Of a stretch of DNA of 26,797 bases, positions 6,446 to 14,393 are shown in pieces. This stretch comes from a virus. How positions within the stretch are numbered: position 1 is the first letter of the stretch; the number at the start of each line of letters is the position of its first letter. The notes under the pieces are model-generated. The model worked only from the letters and a program-made list of their open reading frames with translations, was not told the origin of the DNA and searched no databases. Location of the stretch: the IMG/VR virus record IMGVR_UViG_3300020156_000073, positions 1 to 26,797 of that record. One strand, written 5' to 3'. Position numbers and translations under genes: made by a program.

Positions 6446-8263
6446 GTGCTCAAAGACGTTTCCCTCCACCTAGTCGAGACATACGAGGACGTGACCGCGT
6501 GCCTGGAATGGCTCTCCACGACCCAGAGTGACCGGCTGGGGTTCGACACCGAATCCACGGGCCTGAGCCCCGAGACGGACACGGTACGGCTCGTCCAGTT
6601 CGGCGACGCCTTCCACGGGTGGGCCTTCGAACTTCACCGCTGGTTCGGACTCGCCGAAGAGGTCATCCGGCGTTGGATCGCCTCCGGCCGCCGGTTCGTC
6701 GGCCACAACGCCCGCTATGACGTGGCGATGCTGCGCAAGCACGGTATCCACGTTCCCGTACACCTGGTGGACGACACCATGATGATGGCCCACATCGCCA
6801 ACCCCACGGTCTCCATCGGCCTGAAGCAACAGTCTTCGCGCCACGTGGACCCCCGAGCCGCCGCGATGCAAGGCCAGTTGGATGCGGTTATGCGCTCGGG
6901 GAACTGGGGTTGGGCGACGGTTCCCGTGGCTACCACGGGGCCGGTGGCCGCGTACTGGATTTACGCCGCTCTGGACCCGGTGCTGACCGTCCGTTTGTGG
7001 AACCACCACGCCCCGTCCGTCCTCTCCGAATCTCCGCGCGCCTACGACCTGGAGGTGTCGGTGGGCTGGATCGCGGACCGCATGGAACGCGCTGGCCTCC
7101 TCCTGGACCGCTCCTACACCCTGAACCAGGGGGAGGAGTTCGCCAAGATGTACGACGACCTCACGGCGCAGTGCTACAACGACCACGGCGTGAACCCCGG
7201 CTCCAAGGAGGAGATCGTCCGGGCCTTCCTGGAAGACGGCGTGGACCTGTGGAAGCTCACCCCCACCGGGGACTACTCCCTGGACAAGGACGTAATCCGG
7301 GGCGTGAACCACCCGCTCGCGCGCCTCATCGAACAGCGCCGGAAGGTGGAGAAGCTGAAGTCCACGTACCTCCGGCGGTTCCTGGAGTACTCCCAGCATG
7401 ACGGACGACTCCACCCGAGTATCAACACGTTGGGCTTCGCTGAGCAGTCGGCCGGGGCCTTCGGGGTGGTCACCTCGCGTATGTCGATGTCCCACCCCAA
7501 CCTCCAACAACTCCCCCGAGGTAAAGACCCGCTGTCGCGAGTGATCCGTAACTGTGTGATCGCCGAAGAGGGGAAGACGCTCCTCATGGTGGACTTTGAC
7601 CAGGTGGAGTTGCGCATCATGGCCCACCTGTCGGCGGACCCGGGGCTAGCCGCCGCCTTCGCCACGGAGGACGACTTCTTCACGACGCTGACCAGGGGTA
7701 TCTACAAGGACCCCCGGATCACCAAGGAGGACCCGAAGCGCCAGCTCACGAAGTCGTACGTGTACGCCACGTTGTACGGGGCCGGGAACGATAAGCTCGC
7801 CACGACCACGGGCGTTCCGCTCGCCGAGATCGAAAAGCTGTCGGCCGACTTCGCCGCGTCCTACTCGGGGGTTCCCGCGTTCCAGCGCGAAGTCCAGCGC
7901 CGGGCCAAGGAGCGCGCCCAGACCGAAGGATTCCCGTACTCGCGGTCCCCGCTCACGAACCGGCGTTTCATGGGCGAAGAGGGCAAGGAATACAAACTGG
8001 TCAACTTCACCATTCAGGGAATGGCCGCCGAGATCCTGAAGATGAAACTCCTGGAGCTGGACGCGGCGGGGCTCGGGGACGTGCTCCGGCTCCCGGTCCA
8101 TGACGAAGTGATCGTGGAAGTGCCTCACGAGGACGTGGCCGAAGCCGTCCACATCATGAACAGCGTGATGAACGACGACAAGCTGTTGTCCATCCCGCTC
8201 ACGGCGGGCGTGTCCATCGGCGAGCGATGGGGAGAGAAGAAGGATTATGTCGAAGCCGCGTGA
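6446..8263 (+). CDS. Family A DNA polymerase with 3'-5' exonuclease domain
   Basis: This 605-residue polymerase resembles DNA polymerase I without the 5' nuclease. In the N-terminal exonuclease domain the DxE motif is intact (FDTESTGL, residues 33-40), as are GHNARYD (N88, D92) and a YAALD near residue 175, so proofreading should be active. The polymerase motifs follow: motif A MVDFDQVELRIMAHL near 380, motif B with KSYVYATLYGAG near 440, and motif C LPVHDEVIVEV near 550. The GTG start is set by GAAGGAAGGA just upstream. It is the phage replicative polymerase and opens the replication operon; its end overlaps the RuvC-like gene by 17 bases. Strong assignment. Confidence 0.95.
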   Translation: MLKDVSLHLVETYEDVTACLEWLSTTQSDRLGFDTESTGLSPETDTVRLVQFGDAFHGWAFELHRWFGLAEEVIRRWIASGRRFVGHNARYDVAMLRKHGIHVPVHLVDDTMMMAHIANPTVSIGLKQQSSRHVDPRAAAMQGQLDAVMRSGNWGWATVPVATTGPVAAYWIYAALDPVLTVRLWNHHAPSVLSESPRAYDLEVSVGWIADRMERAGLLLDRSYTLNQGEEFAKMYDDLTAQCYNDHGVNPGSKEEIVRAFLEDGVDLWKLTPTGDYSLDKDVIRGVNHPLARLIEQRRKVEKLKSTYLRRFLEYSQHDGRLHPSINTLGFAEQSAGAFGVVTSRMSMSHPNLQQLPRGKDPLSRVIRNCVIAEEGKTLLMVDFDQVELRIMAHLSADPGLAAAFATEDDFFTTLTRGIYKDPRITKEDPKRQLTKSYVYATLYGAGNDKLATTTGVPLAEIEKLSADFAASYSGVPAFQREVQRRAKERAQTEGFPYSRSPLTNRRFMGEEGKEYKLVNFTIQGMAAEILKMKLLELDAAGLGDVLRLPVHDEVIVEVPHEDVAEAVHIMNSVMNDDKLLSIPLTAGVSIGERWGEKKDYVEAA

Positions 8264-8753
8264 TGAGTACGTGCTGATCGGGTTCGACCCCGGGGCGACT
8301 ACGGGGGTCTTCGTGTACTTCGAAGACGGCATTCGCGACGCCTGCCAGTACCCCCGGGAGGAGATCGCCACACATACGGCGGACTGCCTGAAGCGGTGGT
8401 CCCGGGAGTACGGACCCCACAACCTCCACATCGCCGTGGAGAAGTACATCATCACCCCGAACACCGCGAAGCTGACACAGCAAACGGACGCCCTGGAGGT
8501 CACCGGGATGGTGAAGGGGTTTGCCCAGATCAACGGGATTGCGGACGTGCGCCAGTACGCGAAGTCCAATCTCAAGTTCGCCAACGACCGGATGTTGGAC
8601 ACCGCCGCGTGGCGGGTCCCGGGCCTCCCCCATTCCTGGGATGCCGCGCGCCAAGTGTTCGCGCTGTTGAAAGACCTGGACTACCCCCGGTGGTCAAAGA
8701 TCGTGGCGGATGCTAGGCTGGACTCCGAAGACGAAGGAAGGAAGACGCCATGA
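8247..8753 (+). CDS. RuvC-like Holliday junction resolvase
   Basis: The 168-residue protein has the RNase H/RuvC fold pattern: FDPGATTG near residue 14 carries the first catalytic aspartate, AVEKY near 64 the glutamate, and an acidic pair lies in NDRMLDTAA/HSWDAARQ near 115-132. RuvC-like resolvases of about this length occur next to polymerase and recombination genes in many actinobacteriophages and cut four-way junctions before packaging. The ATG lies inside the polymerase gene, and its stop overlaps the next ATG (ATGATGA), so all three genes are coupled. Confidence 0.8.
   Translation: MSKPRDEYVLIGFDPGATTGVFVYFEDGIRDACQYPREEIATHTADCLKRWSREYGPHNLHIAVEKYIITPNTAKLTQQTDALEVTGMVKGFAQINGIADVRQYAKSNLKFANDRMLDTAAWRVPGLPHSWDAARQVFALLKDLDYPRWSKIVADARLDSEDEGRKTP
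8691..8719 (+). promoter_or_regulatory. Possible internal promoter for the helicase gene
   Basis: TGGTCA and TAGGCT are spaced by 17 bases, with TGC before the -10 (extended -10). The element lies inside the RuvC-like gene 31 bases ahead of the helicase start. The match is only moderate. Confidence 0.3.
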
Positions 8754-10690
8754 TGAAGATCGTTGCCGACGTTCACCCGCTGGACTCCACTAAGATCGTG
8801 CTCCACGCGCTGTCCCCGGCGGGGAACCTGGAACAGACCCTTTGGAACGACTCCTACCCCATCAAGGAGATCCCCGGCAAGCGCTGGGACAAGGAGACAG
8901 ACCGCTGGACCCTTCCTTTGTCGTGGGCATCGTGCGTCGTCCTTCGGTCCCAGTTCGGGGAACGGCTCGTGGTGGGGAAGGCGCTGGGGGAATGGTCCCG
9001 TGGCCTTCGGTACCGCCGTGAAACCGCGCTGAGCCTTCGTGAAGCCATGGCTCCCGCCGACGACTACAGCCCGGTGAACGACCACGACGAAAAGCTGTAT
9101 CCCTTCCAGATTCCCGGCGCTGACTTCCTGGTGACCGCTCGGAACGCGGTCCTCGGGGACGAGATGGGCTCGGGGAAGACCTTCCAGACGATCGCGGCCC
9201 TTCGTCGCGTGGACATGATGTCCGGCGTCGTGGAGGAGGGCTCGGAGGCATACCCCGCGTTGATCGTCTGCCCGAACACCCTGAAGCGCAACTGGGAACG
9301 CGAGATCCGCCAGTGGCTCCCCGAGGCGAACCCGTTCGTGATCCACGGTTCCGCCGCCAAGCGCCGGAAGCAACTGGCCGAAGCCGTGAAGTCCCCGAAC
9401 GCGGTCATCATCATGAACATGGAGGCTATGCGCCTCCACTCGCGCCTGTCCGCCTACGGGAAAACCCGGCTGAAGAAGTGCCAGGAGTGTGACCCCAAGG
9501 CGGGGACCCCGGGTCTGAAGGTCTCGGCGTGCGAGACCCACCCCAAGGAGCTGAACGCCATTCCGTTCCGCGTGTGCGTGCTGGACGAAGCCCACCGCGT
9601 GAAAGACCCCAACGCCCTCCAGACGCGCGCCATCTGGAACGTGTTCCACGGCTCCACGGTGAAGTACCGCTGGGCGCTGACCGGGACGCCCGTGGCGAAC
9701 CACCCCGGGGACCTGTGGAGCATCCTCCACACCGTGAGCCCCCAGGAGTTCCCCGCGAAGTCGGCGTTCCTGGAGCGGTACGCGCTCCTTCAGTTCAACC
9801 CTTTCGGGGGGATGGACATCATCGGGCTGAAGCCGGAGCGCAAGGAGGAATTCTTCTCCCTAGTGGACCCGATGTTCCGGCGCATGATTAAGGCCGAAGT
9901 CCTCTCCCAGCTCCCGGACAAGGTGTACATCCGCCGGGATGTGGAGATGGGCGTGGGCCAGAAGAAGGCGTACGAGGACATCGCGGACAACCTGGTCACG
10001 ATCCTGGAGGACGGAACGGTTCTCGTGGCGAACGGGAACCTTGCCGGGGCTACCCGCCTCCTCCAGTTCGCTTCGGCGTACTGCGAGGTGGACAAGGGCG
10101 AGACCCCCGAGGACCCCGCCACGTGGAAGGTGACGCTCACGGACCCGTCCCCGAAGATCGATGAGCTTATGGAGATCATCGCGGACAACCCCGGCAAGCC
10201 GCTTGCCATCGCGGCGGAACACCGCCAGCTCATCGACTTGGCCGCGAAGCGGCTCACGGAGAAGGGTATTGAGTTCGCGACGATCACCGGCGGCGTGTCG
10301 GCGGACGAGCGGGACGAAGCGGTCCAGGCGTTCCAGGCCGGAAAGCTCGATTACATCCTGTTCACGTACAAAGCCGGTGGCGTGGGCCTGAACCTCACGC
10401 GGGCGGACACCCTGGTCCGGCTTCAGCGGGGCTGGTCCCTGGTGGAGCTGAAGCAAGGCGAAGACCGAATCCACCGCATCGGCTCCGAGGTCCACGACTC
10501 CGTGACGATCATCGACTTGGTGACCGCCGGGACGATCGAAGAGACCCAGATTGAACGGCTTCGTGCGAAGTCCGAGCGCCTGGAGGAGATCGTCCGGGAC
10601 CGGGTTAAGCTTCGGAGGCTCGGCAAGTCCACCGCCGAGCTGGACGCGGAAGCCACGCGTCTGGAAGCCACCGGATTGATGGGGGACTGA
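8750..10690 (+). CDS. SNF2-family DEAD/DEAH-box helicase
   Basis: A 646-residue SF2 ATPase of SWI2/SNF2 type. Walker A is GDEMGSGKT near residue 140, and the Walker B/DEAH box is LDEAH near 280. Motif III is LTGTPVANHPGDLW, and the C-terminal half has GVGLNLTRAD and QGEDRIHRIG (motifs V and VI). Between motifs I and II an insertion carries CQEC and CETH, a possible zinc knuckle. Such phage helicases are thought to remodel protein-DNA complexes or drive branch migration in recombination-linked replication. The start codon may be either of two adjacent ATGs (8750, 8753) after GAAGGAAGGA. In the same frame the sequence stays open for 57 codons after the TGA stop. Confidence 0.9.
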   Translation: MMKIVADVHPLDSTKIVLHALSPAGNLEQTLWNDSYPIKEIPGKRWDKETDRWTLPLSWASCVVLRSQFGERLVVGKALGEWSRGLRYRRETALSLREAMAPADDYSPVNDHDEKLYPFQIPGADFLVTARNAVLGDEMGSGKTFQTIAALRRVDMMSGVVEEGSEAYPALIVCPNTLKRNWEREIRQWLPEANPFVIHGSAAKRRKQLAEAVKSPNAVIIMNMEAMRLHSRLSAYGKTRLKKCQECDPKAGTPGLKVSACETHPKELNAIPFRVCVLDEAHRVKDPNALQTRAIWNVFHGSTVKYRWALTGTPVANHPGDLWSILHTVSPQEFPAKSAFLERYALLQFNPFGGMDIIGLKPERKEEFFSLVDPMFRRMIKAEVLSQLPDKVYIRRDVEMGVGQKKAYEDIADNLVTILEDGTVLVANGNLAGATRLLQFASAYCEVDKGETPEDPATWKVTLTDPSPKIDELMEIIADNPGKPLAIAAEHRQLIDLAAKRLTEKGIEFATITGGVSADERDEAVQAFQAGKLDYILFTYKAGGVGLNLTRADTLVRLQRGWSLVELKQGEDRIHRIGSEVHDSVTIIDLVTAGTIEETQIERLRAKSERLEEIVRDRVKLRRLGKSTAELDAEATRLEATGLMGD

Positions 10691-10693
10691 CCG

Positions 10694-10861
10694 ATAGGCG
10701 GTCTACGCTACGACGACCCACGGGCCACTCCCGAGTACATCGTTCGGGAGCGGGCCCGTAAACGACTCGTCAACAGGGATGAGTGGGTACGGAAGATGTG
10801 GCCTCGCATTGAGGCCGAAGTGAAAGGAAGAGAAGATGCCAAGGAAGAGCAACGACCCTAA
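10694..10861 (+). CDS. In-frame ORF after the helicase stop, start codon unclear
   Basis: Directly after the helicase TGA the same frame stays open until TAA at 10859-10861. It encodes an arginine-rich protein-like sequence (LRYDDPRATPEYIVRERARK near its start). No ATG, GTG or TTG lies near the beginning. The only start at proper distance from a ribosome site is ATA at 10694, seven bases after GGGGGA. Alternatives are TGA readthrough (the stop is followed by C), which would extend the helicase, or a shorter product from ATG at 10796. It could also be a degraded gene. It overlaps the next gene by 26 bases. Confidence 0.35.
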   Translation: MGGLRYDDPRATPEYIVRERARKRLVNRDEWVRKMWPRIEAEVKGREDAKEEQRP

Positions 10862-11006
10862 CCACCCCGACAACAACGGGCCGATCCAGGACGACGGAAC
10901 CCTGATCGGGTACTACCTGGAGCGTCAGCGCCGCTCCCGAATCCGCAACCCCGAACGGAGCGCGGGGGACACCCCGTCAAAGAAGAAGGACAAGGACCAG
11001 AAGTGA
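10836..11006 (+). CDS. Small hydrophilic protein, 56 residues
   Basis: The ATG is preceded by AAAGGAAGAGA. The 56 residues are very polar: an Asn/Asp/Pro-rich start, DGTLIGYYLERQRRSR in the middle and a lysine-rich end (SKKKDKDQK). It is probably disordered and may bind nucleic acid. Its stop overlaps the GTG of the nuclease gene (GTGA). Function unknown. Confidence 0.6.
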   Translation: MPRKSNDPNHPDNNGPIQDDGTLIGYYLERQRRSRIRNPERSAGDTPSKKKDKDQK

Positions 11007-11986
11007 GCGACATCCGCAGGATCTCCCAATCGGAGATGAAGACCTTCCTCCGGTGCCGCCGGAAGTGGTACCTCTCGGAGTTCCGACGCCTTGCGCCGAA
11101 GGGCAACGACCCCACCGGCCCGCTGAAGTCCGGGTCCCGGGTCCACGTCGGGCTGGAGGCGTTCTACACCCCGGGCCAAGACGCCCTGGACGAGCTGAAG
11201 AAGGCTCAGGACCACGACTGGGGGCTGTACGCCGCGTACATGGCGATGACCGGGGACGCCCCGGACCAGGGCACCGCTGAAGCCTTCGCGAAGGATTGCG
11301 AGCTGGAGCGGGCCATGGTGGAGGGGTACGAGGAGTGGATAGCCGACTCCGGCGCGGACGCGGACCTGGAGTTCATCGCTACGGAGGAGATCGTCTCGGT
11401 TCCCGGTGACCGGGTGTTCCCGGTGCTGGCGCGTCGGTATGAAAAGCCGTTCGAAATCGTCGGCAAGCTGGACGCCAGGGTCCGCCGGAAGATGGACGGG
11501 AAGCGGCTCTTCGTGGACCACAAGACCGCCCAGTCCATCACGATGGCGCTCCCGATGCTCCAGCAAGACCCGCAGATGCTCCACTATCACTGGCTAGAGT
11601 CCTGGACCCAGGACGGAGCCTGGACGGACGGGGCTCTGTACAACGTCCTGAAGAAGGTGAAGCGGACGAAGGCCGCGAAGCCACCCTTCTATGCGCGATA
11701 CGAGATCCACCACAACAACGCCGAGATCGGCTCGTACGAGACCCGGCTTCACGAGATCATCTCGGACATCTTCCGCATGGAAGCGGTCCTGGAGCACGCC
11801 TCTTCGGAGTCGGCCGGTCGGATCGCCTACCCGAACCCGACCCGGGACTGTTCCTGGGACTGCCCGTTCTTCACGGTGTGCCCGATGTTCGATGACGGCT
11901 CGCGCGTAGAACACGCGCTCCGTGATGGCTTCCGCGAGCGTGACCCGCTCGCACGCTACCAGGACCCGCCCCGGAAGGGTGTCTGA
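11003..11986 (+). CDS. Cas4/RecB-like PD-(D/E)XK nuclease with iron-sulfur cysteines
   Basis: This 327-residue protein belongs to the PD-(D/E)XK exonuclease group. Residues near 8-24 (SQSEMKTFLRCRRKWYLSEF) are the usual RecB/Cas4 start, with C18. GKLDARV followed by FVDHKTAQ holds the catalytic D...D-x-K. C283, C287 and C293 near the C-terminus (CSWDCPFFTVC) complete the four-cysteine 4Fe-4S pattern of Cas4 and AddB. It probably resects DNA ends to make 3' single strands for the Sak4-like and SSB-like proteins encoded next. No CRISPR genes or repeats are present, so the role is recombination and not spacer uptake. The GTG overlaps the previous stop. Confidence 0.85.
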   Translation: MSDIRRISQSEMKTFLRCRRKWYLSEFRRLAPKGNDPTGPLKSGSRVHVGLEAFYTPGQDALDELKKAQDHDWGLYAAYMAMTGDAPDQGTAEAFAKDCELERAMVEGYEEWIADSGADADLEFIATEEIVSVPGDRVFPVLARRYEKPFEIVGKLDARVRRKMDGKRLFVDHKTAQSITMALPMLQQDPQMLHYHWLESWTQDGAWTDGALYNVLKKVKRTKAAKPPFYARYEIHHNNAEIGSYETRLHEIISDIFRMEAVLEHASSESAGRIAYPNPTRDCSWDCPFFTVCPMFDDGSRVEHALRDGFRERDPLARYQDPPRKGV

Positions 11987-11992
11987 TAGAAT
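11984..11992 (+). promoter_or_regulatory. Extended -10 element before the Sak4-like gene
   Basis: TGATAGAAT is a near-consensus extended -10 and overlaps the nuclease stop codon; no clear -35 is seen. It lies about 34 bases before the ATG at 12026, with GGGGAAAGGA between as ribosome site. Confidence 0.4.
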
Positions 11993-12025
11993 TAAGGACC
12001 GAAAGACGAATGGGGAAAGGACACG

Positions 12026-12814
12026 ATGACCGAACGAAACCCGAGGCACAACGCTTCGTTTCTCCTGTACGGGAAGACGAAGGTAGGTAAGTCCTCACTT
12101 GCGGCAACAGCTCCAGGTCCGATCCTGGCGCTGGACGCCGAAGGGTCGTGGAACGCCTTCGATGGGAGGCGCAACCCCAACAACCCAGAACAGCCGTACC
12201 GGGTCATCTGGTGGGAGAACCCCGCCGAAGCCCCGCCGAAGGCGGACGGCACCTGGGATATCTGCGTGGTGGATATCCACCAGTGGGGCACGGTTGACCA
12301 GGTAATCAACTGGGTGATCCAGGCGGACCACCCGTTCCAGTCGATTGTCATGGACTCCGTGACCGAAGTCCAGAACCGGTGCAAGAAGGCGATTCAGCCG
12401 GACATGACCGGGCTTCAGCAACAGGATTGGGGAAAGCTCCTCGCGCACATGTCCGACCGCATCAAGCGGTTCCGCGACATCGTGAAGGACCCCAGGAACC
12501 CGGCGCGTTGCGTCGTGTTCACCTCGGAAGGCAAGCTCCAGCAAGACGGGAGCTATGTCCCGCACATGGAAGGCCAGCTTCGCAACGGCATCGCCTATTG
12601 GATGAACACCACGGCGTGTCTTCGCGTAGCCCAGCTCCCGAACGCGGACGGCATCGTGACGGATAACAGCCCGACCGTACGCCGCCTCCTGGTGAAGCCC
12701 CACCCGCTCTTCATCACGGGGAGCCACTTCGAAGACCGCTTCGAATCCAACACCATCGACAACCCGAACATCACGGAGATCATGGGGAACGTCTTCCCCG
12801 GTTTCCAACCGTAA
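12026..12814 (+). CDS. Sak4-like RecA-fold ATPase (recombinase)
   Basis: The 262-residue protein has a Walker A GKTKVGKSS near residue 16, a short strand ending LALDAEG near 36, and Walker B-like IVMDSVTEV near 112. There is no RecA C-terminal domain. Size and motif order match phage Sak4 proteins, RAD51-like ATPases that promote single-strand annealing and usually sit next to an SSB-like gene, as here. It is expected to load on the resected strands made by the nuclease encoded upstream. Confidence 0.75.
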   Translation: MTERNPRHNASFLLYGKTKVGKSSLAATAPGPILALDAEGSWNAFDGRRNPNNPEQPYRVIWWENPAEAPPKADGTWDICVVDIHQWGTVDQVINWVIQADHPFQSIVMDSVTEVQNRCKKAIQPDMTGLQQQDWGKLLAHMSDRIKRFRDIVKDPRNPARCVVFTSEGKLQQDGSYVPHMEGQLRNGIAYWMNTTACLRVAQLPNADGIVTDNSPTVRRLLVKPHPLFITGSHFEDRFESNTIDNPNITEIMGNVFPGFQP

Positions 12815-12829
12815 CGAAAGGATCACAAC

Positions 12830-13333
12830 ATGGCTGATCTCCCCTGGGACGAGATCGTTGCCGAAGCCGGGGACCGCTTCAACGTCCCCCCGGTCGGCAA
12901 GTACACGGCCCTGATCGAAGAGGCGGAGGCCACGGTCTCCAAGAGCACCGGCAACCCCATGATCGTGGTGAAGCTGAAAATCTCGGAGGGCCCGCACGCG
13001 GGCAAGCGTCCGAAGAAGGTGTACGTCACCAAGTCGGCCAAAGCCGCCGGGATGCTCATGGGCCACCTGAAGGCGGTGGGTATCGATGCGGAGACGCTGA
13101 AGAAGCACAAGCCCACCATGGCCCAGATCGCGGCCGTCATGGTCGGTAAGCGCGTCAACGTGGAGATCGTCCACGACGAATACCGGGGCGAGACCCAGGC
13201 GGTAGTCCAGTACTCCATGCGCCAGCCGGAAGGCGGGGCCGTTGCGGTTACCTCCTTCCCGGCGGTGGCGGAGCCGACTCCCGCCGCTGCGGGAGCCCCT
13301 GCCCAGGGCTTCACCGAGGACCCGGGCTTCTAA
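12830..13333 (+). CDS. SSB-like single-stranded DNA-binding protein
   Basis: ACGAAAGGATCACAAC precedes the ATG. The 167 residues begin with a beta-rich domain (PVGKYTALIEEAEATVSKST, NPMIVVKLKI) typical of phage DUF669-like single-strand binding proteins. A flexible proline/alanine stretch follows, and the end is acidic with a terminal aromatic (FTEDPGF), resembling the SSB tail that recruits partner proteins. Pairing with a Sak4-like gene supports the call. Fold assignment is by resemblance and context. Confidence 0.65.
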   Translation: MADLPWDEIVAEAGDRFNVPPVGKYTALIEEAEATVSKSTGNPMIVVKLKISEGPHAGKRPKKVYVTKSAKAAGMLMGHLKAVGIDAETLKKHKPTMAQIAAVMVGKRVNVEIVHDEYRGETQAVVQYSMRQPEGGAVAVTSFPAVAEPTPAAAGAPAQGFTEDPGF

Positions 13334-13341
13334 CCAACTCG

Positions 13342-13363
13342 CGGGGGCCCTTCGGGGCCCCCG
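13342..13363 (+). terminator. Terminator after the SSB-like gene
   Basis: A perfect 9-bp GC stem (CGGGGGCCC/GGGCCCCCG) with a TTCG tetraloop starts nine bases past the stop. GTCTTCG follows. It separates the recombination genes from the next two genes. Confidence 0.75.
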
Positions 13364-13382
13364 TCTTCGCGAAGGGCTACCG

Positions 13383-13745
13383 ATGCCGAAGAAAGAAGTC
13401 CTCATACCGTACGAGCGTGACGGATCGATCCCCTGGGAACACCCGTGGAACGAATACCACTGGGACCTGGAGGCCGACGACTACGTACTGAAGCCGGACA
13501 CCAAGTACGACTGGCGCAAGCCTGAGCACTTCCGGGCCCGGCTCCAGTTCCACGAGATCATCACCATCCGCAGCGGCTACACCGTGCGGATGAAGAACGC
13601 CGACACCGGGGCTATCTACCCCATGAAGGGGGAACAGTTCCTCAAGCTGATCCCGGACATGGTGTACGGCGTCCTTCCGGTCATGGTCTGGGAGCCGTAC
13701 AGGGTGGGGAGCAACTACAACATCCGCCGGGTGACCACCGGCTAG
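13383..13745 (+). CDS. Hypothetical protein, 120 residues
   Basis: GAAGGG precedes the ATG. The protein is rich in Trp, Tyr and charged residues (for example WEHPWNEYHWDLEADDY near residue 19), with no membrane segment, signal or familiar motif. The C-terminal half looks like a small beta domain. It lies after a terminator and 12 bases before the winged-helix gene, with which it is probably cotranscribed. Function unknown. Confidence 0.75.
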   Translation: MPKKEVLIPYERDGSIPWEHPWNEYHWDLEADDYVLKPDTKYDWRKPEHFRARLQFHEIITIRSGYTVRMKNADTGAIYPMKGEQFLKLIPDMVYGVLPVMVWEPYRVGSNYNIRRVTTG

Positions 13746-13757
13746 GAAGGAACCACC

Positions 13758-14294
13758 ATGTCATTCTGGGTAGCGAAGAACCGCCAGAAGGCCCCCGAAG
13801 AGAACGCCTTCGCCAAGCGGGCCCGCCGCAACCGGACGCGCAACCCCAACCCCGAGCCGGAGACGGCCCCAGAGCCGATCTCCGAGCCGGAGACGACGCC
13901 GGAGCCATCGGCGGTAGCGGACGCGATGCCGGACCTTCAGGCGCTCCGTGAGGCGGCGGAGAAGGCCGCTGCGCTGATCCACGCTGATGAGGTGAAGGCG
14001 GCGGACGAGCTGTCCGCGCTGGGCCAGGAGATCCAGGGCGAACCGGAGCCGGAGCCGGAGCCGGAGACCTCGCGCCGGGGCCGCAAGCCAGACCCGGCCG
14101 TGGCGGAGCGCACGGCCAAGATCCTGGAGGAGGTCCGCCAGGCCGGAGCCTCGGGGATCTCCAAGCCGGACCTTGCGGAGAAGGTCCAGGAGAAGGAGCA
14201 ACAGGTTTACACGTCGCTCCGTCAGCTACAGAAGGACGGGAAGGTGGAGTCCAAGTACCTGGATGGGCTGGGGTACCGCTGGGTTGCCCTGTAA
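13758..14294 (+). CDS. Winged-helix protein with Pro-Glu repeats
   Basis: A 178-residue protein in three parts. A basic head (residues 1-32) leads into a Pro-Glu-rich linker with repeats such as EPETAPEP. An alpha-helical section near residues 55-95 follows, then a second EPEPEPEPE stretch. The last 60 residues form a winged helix: AERTAKILEEVRQAG, SKPDLAEKV and VYTSLRQLQKDGKVESKYLD match helix-turn-helix then wing. AAGGAACCACC precedes the ATG. It may be a transcription regulator or DNA tether; the extended linker would let the two ends act apart. Its gene ends just before the promoter of the tRNA array. Confidence 0.7.
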   Translation: MSFWVAKNRQKAPEENAFAKRARRNRTRNPNPEPETAPEPISEPETTPEPSAVADAMPDLQALREAAEKAAALIHADEVKAADELSALGQEIQGEPEPEPEPETSRRGRKPDPAVAERTAKILEEVRQAGASGISKPDLAEKVQEKEQQVYTSLRQLQKDGKVESKYLDGLGYRWVAL

Positions 14295-14317
14295 GCTGGG
14301 GAAACACCGAAGGGGGA

Positions 14318-14340
14318 CCCCCGGGTTGACAGCCCGGGGG
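14318..14340 (+). terminator. Hairpin whose loop is the -35 box of the next promoter
   Basis: A perfect 8-bp stem (CCCCCGGG/CCCGGGGG) closes on a 7-base loop, TTGACAG. The loop contains the whole consensus -35 of the promoter for the tRNA array. It follows the winged-helix gene by 23 bases and probably ends its transcript. Confidence 0.65.
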
Positions 14341-14354
14341 GACTCTGATAGATT
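14326..14354 (+). promoter_or_regulatory. Strong sigma-70-type promoter for the tRNA array
   Basis: TTGACA and TAGATT are 17 bases apart, and TGA precedes the -10 (extended -10). This is the best promoter match in the window. It drives the 22-codon leader ORF at 14394 and probably the tRNAs beyond. Confidence 0.85.
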
Positions 14355-14393
14355 ACTCCCATCGACGCAAGACGGAACGACGAAAGGACGCAC

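Noticed and set aside
11003-11986. Cas4-like protein as sign of a CRISPR system
   Set aside because: No repeats, cas1 or cas2 in the window; neighbours are recombination genes.
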